Shown one piece after another: positions 61,762 to 64,000 of a DNA stretch of 64,000 bases. Within the stretch, counting starts at the first letter, position 1, and every line of letters begins with the position of its first letter. The stretch is from assembly GCA_002419145.1 (NCBI GenBank), contig DIFN01000076.1:62001-126000 (forward strand), written 5' to 3'. This stretch comes from Mageeibacillus sp. UBA5747 (GTDB taxonomy: Bacteria; Bacillota; Clostridia; Saccharofermentanales; UBA5734). Below the pieces are notes generated by a model that was not told the DNA's origin, did no database searches, and saw only the letters and a program-made list of their open reading frames with translations. Both the position numbers and the translations under genes were made by a program.

Positions 61762-61790
61762 ATAATAACCTGCCGATGGTCAAATTGCAA
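61762..61790 (-). promoter_or_regulatory. Promoter of tRNA-Leu(CAG)
   Basis: On the minus strand TTGCAA (61790-61785), 17 bp, TATTAT (61767-61762), 11 bp before the tRNA. It overlaps the murD promoter on the opposite strand. Confidence 0.7.
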
Positions 61791-61805
61791 GACCTGATTT
61801 ATAAT
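61777..61805 (+). promoter_or_regulatory. Promoter of murD
   Basis: TGGTCA, 17 bp, TATAAT, ending 30 bp before the ATG. Confidence 0.65.
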
Positions 61806-61835
61806 TTTAGAGCACTTATTTGGGGAGGGCAAAAA

Positions 61836-63260
61836 ATGAATCAGAAACTGGAACAGTTCAAACACATGATCCGTGGCAAGCAGGTTGCCGTCCTTGGGGT
61901 CGGCATCAGCAATCGCCCTCTGATCCGCTACATTCACCAGCTCGGTGCCCGCGTGACTGCTTTTGACATGCTGGCTGAGGATGATCCGGTCCTGAGCCGG
62001 ACGCGGGCTGATTTTGCTGCCGAAGGCATCGCATTGGACTGGTGCGTCGGCCCGGACTACCTCAACCGGCTGACTGGATTTGACTGGGTGTTCCGCACGC
62101 CCAAGATGCGCCCGGATGTCCCCCAGCTCTTAGCTGAGCGTGAACGAGGAGCCATCATAACTTCAGAAATGGAAGTTTTCATGGCGCTCTGTCCCGCCCG
62201 GATCTTTGCGGTCACCGGCTCGGATGGCAAAACGACCACCACGACCCTGATCAGCCTGATCCTCAAAGAGGCGGGATACACCGTACACCTTGGCGGCAAT
62301 ATCGGCACACCGCTTCTCGACCGGATCGACCAGATCCAGCCAGAGGATATGGTTGTGCTGGAATTGTCGAGTTTCCAGCTCTCAAGTATGCGGCAAAGTC
62401 CGGATGTCGCGGTTGTCACCAATGTCACCCCCAATCATCTCGATGTCCACAAGGACTACCAGGAATACATCGATGCCAAGAAAAACATCTACCTGTACCA
62501 GTCCTTCATGGGGCGCCTGGTTTTGAATAATGAAAATTACGTCACCCGTTCGATGATTCCCGAGGCTCGCGGCGAGACGGTCCTGTTTGCCCGCAAAAAT
62601 TCCGGCCTGGCTCAGGGAGTGGTCGTCGTAGACGGCATGATTTGTCTCAGAAAAGATGGCACGGACACACCTGTTGTCGCAACCAAAGACATTGTGATCC
62701 CAGGCAAACACAACATCGAAAATTACCTGGCAGCGACGGCTGCCACGCAGGGCTATGTCCAGCCAGAACAGGTGGCTGCTGTGGCGACCCGGTTTGGCGG
62801 TGTGGAACATCGACTCGAGCTGGTGCGTGAGCTCAATGGCGTCCGGTATTACAATAGTTCAATCGACACTAGCCCGAGCCGCACCAAAGCTGCCCTGCAA
62901 GCCCTTTGGGACCGCAAGGAAAAGGTGGTCCTGATCACCGGCGGCAAGGACAAGAAATGTGATTATTCCGGTCTGGGCGAGGCCATTGCGAAAGTAAGCA
63001 GCAAAATCATCCTGTGTGGCGACAATTCCGATTTGATCCATCACACTCTGATGCTGGAAGCTCCGATGGCCAAAGTCGATCCAGAGCAGCTCCAGATCCG
63101 ACGGGTCGATTCCTATGAGGAGGCTGTGAGCTTGGCTCGGTCGCTGGCAGAGCCAGGGGAAATAGTTGTTCTTTCCCCGGCGGGGACCAGCTTTGATAAG
63201 TTCCGCCATTTTGAAGAACGCGGCAACCTGTTTAAGAATCTGGTCAACGGACTGGAATGA
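61836..63260 (+). CDS. murD: UDP-N-acetylmuramoylalanine-D-glutamate ligase
   Basis: MurD adds D-glutamate to UDP-MurNAc-L-Ala in peptidoglycan synthesis. The 474-residue protein has the N-terminal UDP site (AVLGVGISNRPLIRYIHQLG), ATP loop AVTGSDGKTTTT near residue 128, NVTPNHLDVHKDYQEYIDAKKNI and the C-terminal domain with EHRLELVRELNGVRYYNSSIDTSPSRTKAAL and ITGGKDKK. ATG 61836 follows TGGGGAGGG; the frame opens 20 codons earlier without an RBS. It stands alone with its own promoter and terminator, away from any mur-fts cluster. Confidence 0.95.
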   Translation: MNQKLEQFKHMIRGKQVAVLGVGISNRPLIRYIHQLGARVTAFDMLAEDDPVLSRTRADFAAEGIALDWCVGPDYLNRLTGFDWVFRTPKMRPDVPQLLAERERGAIITSEMEVFMALCPARIFAVTGSDGKTTTTTLISLILKEAGYTVHLGGNIGTPLLDRIDQIQPEDMVVLELSSFQLSSMRQSPDVAVVTNVTPNHLDVHKDYQEYIDAKKNIYLYQSFMGRLVLNNENYVTRSMIPEARGETVLFARKNSGLAQGVVVVDGMICLRKDGTDTPVVATKDIVIPGKHNIENYLAATAATQGYVQPEQVAAVATRFGGVEHRLELVRELNGVRYYNSSIDTSPSRTKAALQALWDRKEKVVLITGGKDKKCDYSGLGEAIAKVSSKIILCGDNSDLIHHTLMLEAPMAKVDPEQLQIRRVDSYEEAVSLARSLAEPGEIVVLSPAGTSFDKFRHFEERGNLFKNLVNGLE

Positions 63261-63281
63261 GCTGGGAAAAAGAGAACGTCC

Positions 63282-63321
63282 ACAAAAAGAGAACCATCCG
63301 GCTGGATGGTTCTCTTTTTGT
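63282..63321. terminator. Bidirectional terminator between murD and tRNA-Tyr
   Basis: ACAAAAAGAGAACCATCC pairs with GGATGGTTCTCTTTTTGT around a 4-nt loop, an 18-bp perfect stem with A and T tracts, so it works in both directions. Its right edge touches the tRNA-Tyr CCA. Confidence 0.93.
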
Positions 63322-63405
63322 GGTGGGGGAAGGTGGATTCGAACCACCGAAGTCGGTGACAACAGATTTACAGTCTGCCCCCTTTGGCCGCTCGGGAATT
63401 CCCCC
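63321..63405 (-). tRNA. tRNA-Tyr (GTA)
   Basis: An 85-nt class II tRNA: acceptor GGGGGAA/TTCCCCC, anticodon stem CAGAC-side with loop TGTAAAT (anticodon GTA), long variable arm, T-loop TTCGAAT and encoded CCA. Confidence 0.94.
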
Positions 63406-63426
63406 CTATGAGATTGTTGTGCGAGG

Positions 63427-63503
63427 TGGTGGGCCATCAGGGACTTGAACCCCGGACCGACCGGTTATGAGCCGGCTGCTCTGACCAACTGAGCTAATGG
63501 CCC
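63427..63503 (-). tRNA. tRNA with CAT anticodon (Met elongator or Ile2)
   Basis: A 77-nt cloverleaf with acceptor GGGCCAT/ATGGCCC, anticodon stem CCGGC/ACCGG-type with loop CTCATAA (anticodon CAT), T-loop TTCAAGT and encoded CCA. It is not the initiator type. The sequence could be elongator Met or the lysidine-modified Ile2; reading alone does not settle it. Confidence 0.9.
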
Positions 63504-63542
63504 ATTTGCCTTGCGCGGCACCTTGCCTCAGCAACAAGGGAG

Positions 63543-63572
63543 ATTATAGTGAAAGTAAGAGGCCATTGTCAA
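63543..63572 (-). promoter_or_regulatory. Consensus promoter of tRNA(CAT)-tRNA-Tyr
   Basis: On the minus strand TTGACA (63572-63567), 18 bp, TATAAT (63548-63543), 39 bp before the tRNA. Confidence 0.9.
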
Positions 63573-63585
63573 GCATGAAATTTTT

Positions 63586-63640
63586 GCGTAAAAAAGACAA
63601 AAAAAAGACCTTGGAACCACTTGCGGAAAGTCCAAGGTCT
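63586..63640 (-). terminator. Terminator of tRNA-Leu(CAA)
   Basis: On the minus strand AGACCTTGGA and TCCAAGGTCT form a 10-bp stem, followed by a long T-rich tract. Confidence 0.9.
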
Positions 63641-63644
63641 TTTC

Positions 63645-63731
63645 TGGTGGGGATGAAGGGAATCGAACCCTTACGATCTCTCAATCGGCAGATTTTGAGT
63701 CTGCTGCGTCTGCCAGTTCCGCCACATCCCC
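63645..63731 (-). tRNA. tRNA-Leu (CAA)
   Basis: An 87-nt class II tRNA: acceptor GGGGATG/CATCCCC, anticodon stem GCAGA/TCTGC with loop CTCAAAA (anticodon CAA), long variable arm, T-loop TTCGATT and encoded CCA. Confidence 0.95.
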
Positions 63732-63751
63732 GGGCGTTTTCGAACTTCGTG
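63732..63751 (-). repeat. Third copy of the CGAAGTTCGAAAACG repeat, in the tRNA-Leu leader
   Basis: The minus strand repeats 13448-13467 exactly over 20 bp. It lies between the -10 element and the tRNA 5' end, so most of it is transcribed. Confidence 0.85.
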
Positions 63752-63755
63752 GTCA

Positions 63756-63784
63756 ATCTTAGCAAGCTTCAAGGATCCTGTCAA
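63756..63784 (-). promoter_or_regulatory. Promoter of tRNA-Leu(CAA)
   Basis: On the minus strand TTGACA (63784-63779), 17 bp, TAAGAT (63761-63756). Confidence 0.88.
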
Positions 63785-63933
63785 TCGACCAGGTCTTGCT
63801 TTCTGCGGGTTATTCAGTTATTCTCTAAAAAACAGCTACCTTTAACGCAGTCCTGTGAGACTTCAAAGGTTAACAACAGTCCTCCCATCACATCCAGCCA
63901 TCCTCTTCCGGGCTTTTGGGATACGATTTTTGC

Positions 63934-63971
63934 AGCCACCTGTCTTGCAGCGACAGATGGCTATTTTTATG
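63934..63971 (+). terminator. Hairpin with T-run near the window end
   Basis: AGCCACCTGTC and GACAGATGGCT form an 11-bp stem with one mismatch, loop TTGCAGC, then ATTTTTATG. It could end a plus-strand transcript, but no gene precedes it. The 63785-64000 stretch otherwise shows no gene I can support. Confidence 0.4.
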
Positions 63972-64000
63972 CCATCAGTTGGACCGGACTTTAAGAAGTC

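Noticed and set aside
61559..61783. N-terminal extension of the helicase of 75 residues
   Set aside because: It would run through a terminator and a tRNA-Leu gene and has no RBS; the ATG at 61558 is better.
63497..63994. 165-codon plus-strand open frame at the window end
   Set aside because: It runs through a tRNA gene, promoters and a terminator on the minus strand and has no RBS.

Overview
The window looks like chromosomal DNA from a low-G+C-type Gram-positive (Bacillota, most likely Clostridia) whose own base composition is rather G+C-rich. The evidence is gene order and gene content: yqeG-efp, asp23-amaP-nusB-xseA-xseB-ispA-dxs, nadK-argR-recN, rny-ymdB, lspA-rluD, phoH-pgpH-ybeY-era-recO, a NadD-YqeK-RsfS block, a pyrophosphate-type phosphofructokinase, strong AGGAGG-like ribosome binding sites and TTGACA-17-TATAAT promoters. 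Species cannot be named from this. Sporulation genes that flank several of these blocks in spore formers are absent, so a non-sporulating lineage is likely.

Layout. 1-3.4 kb: the end of prfB, then larE-larB-larC (nickel-pincer cofactor synthesis). 3.5-10.7 kb: purE-purF-purN-purH-purD running into a fused nadD-yqeK gene and rsfS. 10.8-17.8 kb: comEA, a TGS-less thrS, tRNA-Pro, thyA-folA, an orphan sugar-type binding lipoprotein, ogt and a flavin reductase-like gene. 17.8-21.1 kb (minus strand): pfp, a GNAT acetyltransferase, a 350-bp inverted-repeat-bounded element and a CaCA antiporter. 21.3-27.6 kb: tRNA-His/Gln/Lys, a minus-strand staphyloxanthin-type carotenoid operon (crtQ-crtO-crtP-aldH), a PHP hydrolase, tRNA-Gly and tRNA-Arg. 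27.6-35.1 kb: a divergent type IIA topoisomerase pair with a coupled membrane protein carrying a deacetylase-like domain, and lysC on the minus strand. 35.2-46.3 kb: yqeG, efp, asp23, amaP, nusB, xseAB, ispA, dxs, nadK, argR, recN and a convergent pseudouridine synthase. 46.5-59.1 kb: rny, ymdB, a peptide-type binding lipoprotein, lspA, rluD, two DUF881 genes, phoH, pgpH, ybeY, era, recO. 59-64 kb: a nuclease-helicase fusion on the minus strand, murD, and four minus-strand tRNAs.

Functional links. dxs and ispA make farnesyl diphosphate, the precursor that the C30 carotenoid pathway needs, although the crtM and crtN steps are not in the window. lspA sits directly behind one of the two lipoprotein genes. 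Genes are packed tightly, with many 4-bp ATGA overlaps implying translational coupling, and convergent neighbours overlap at their 3' ends in three places.

Most interesting points: the staphyloxanthin-like cluster in a probable clostridial genome; the transposase-less inverted-repeat element that abuts the antiporter stop codon; the NadD-YqeK and nuclease-helicase fusions; the apparent ATT start of rny; a 15-bp repeat shared by two tRNA leaders 50 kb apart; and symmetrical operator-like sequences at the pfp and rny promoters. No CRISPR array, prophage, rRNA operon or intact insertion sequence was seen.
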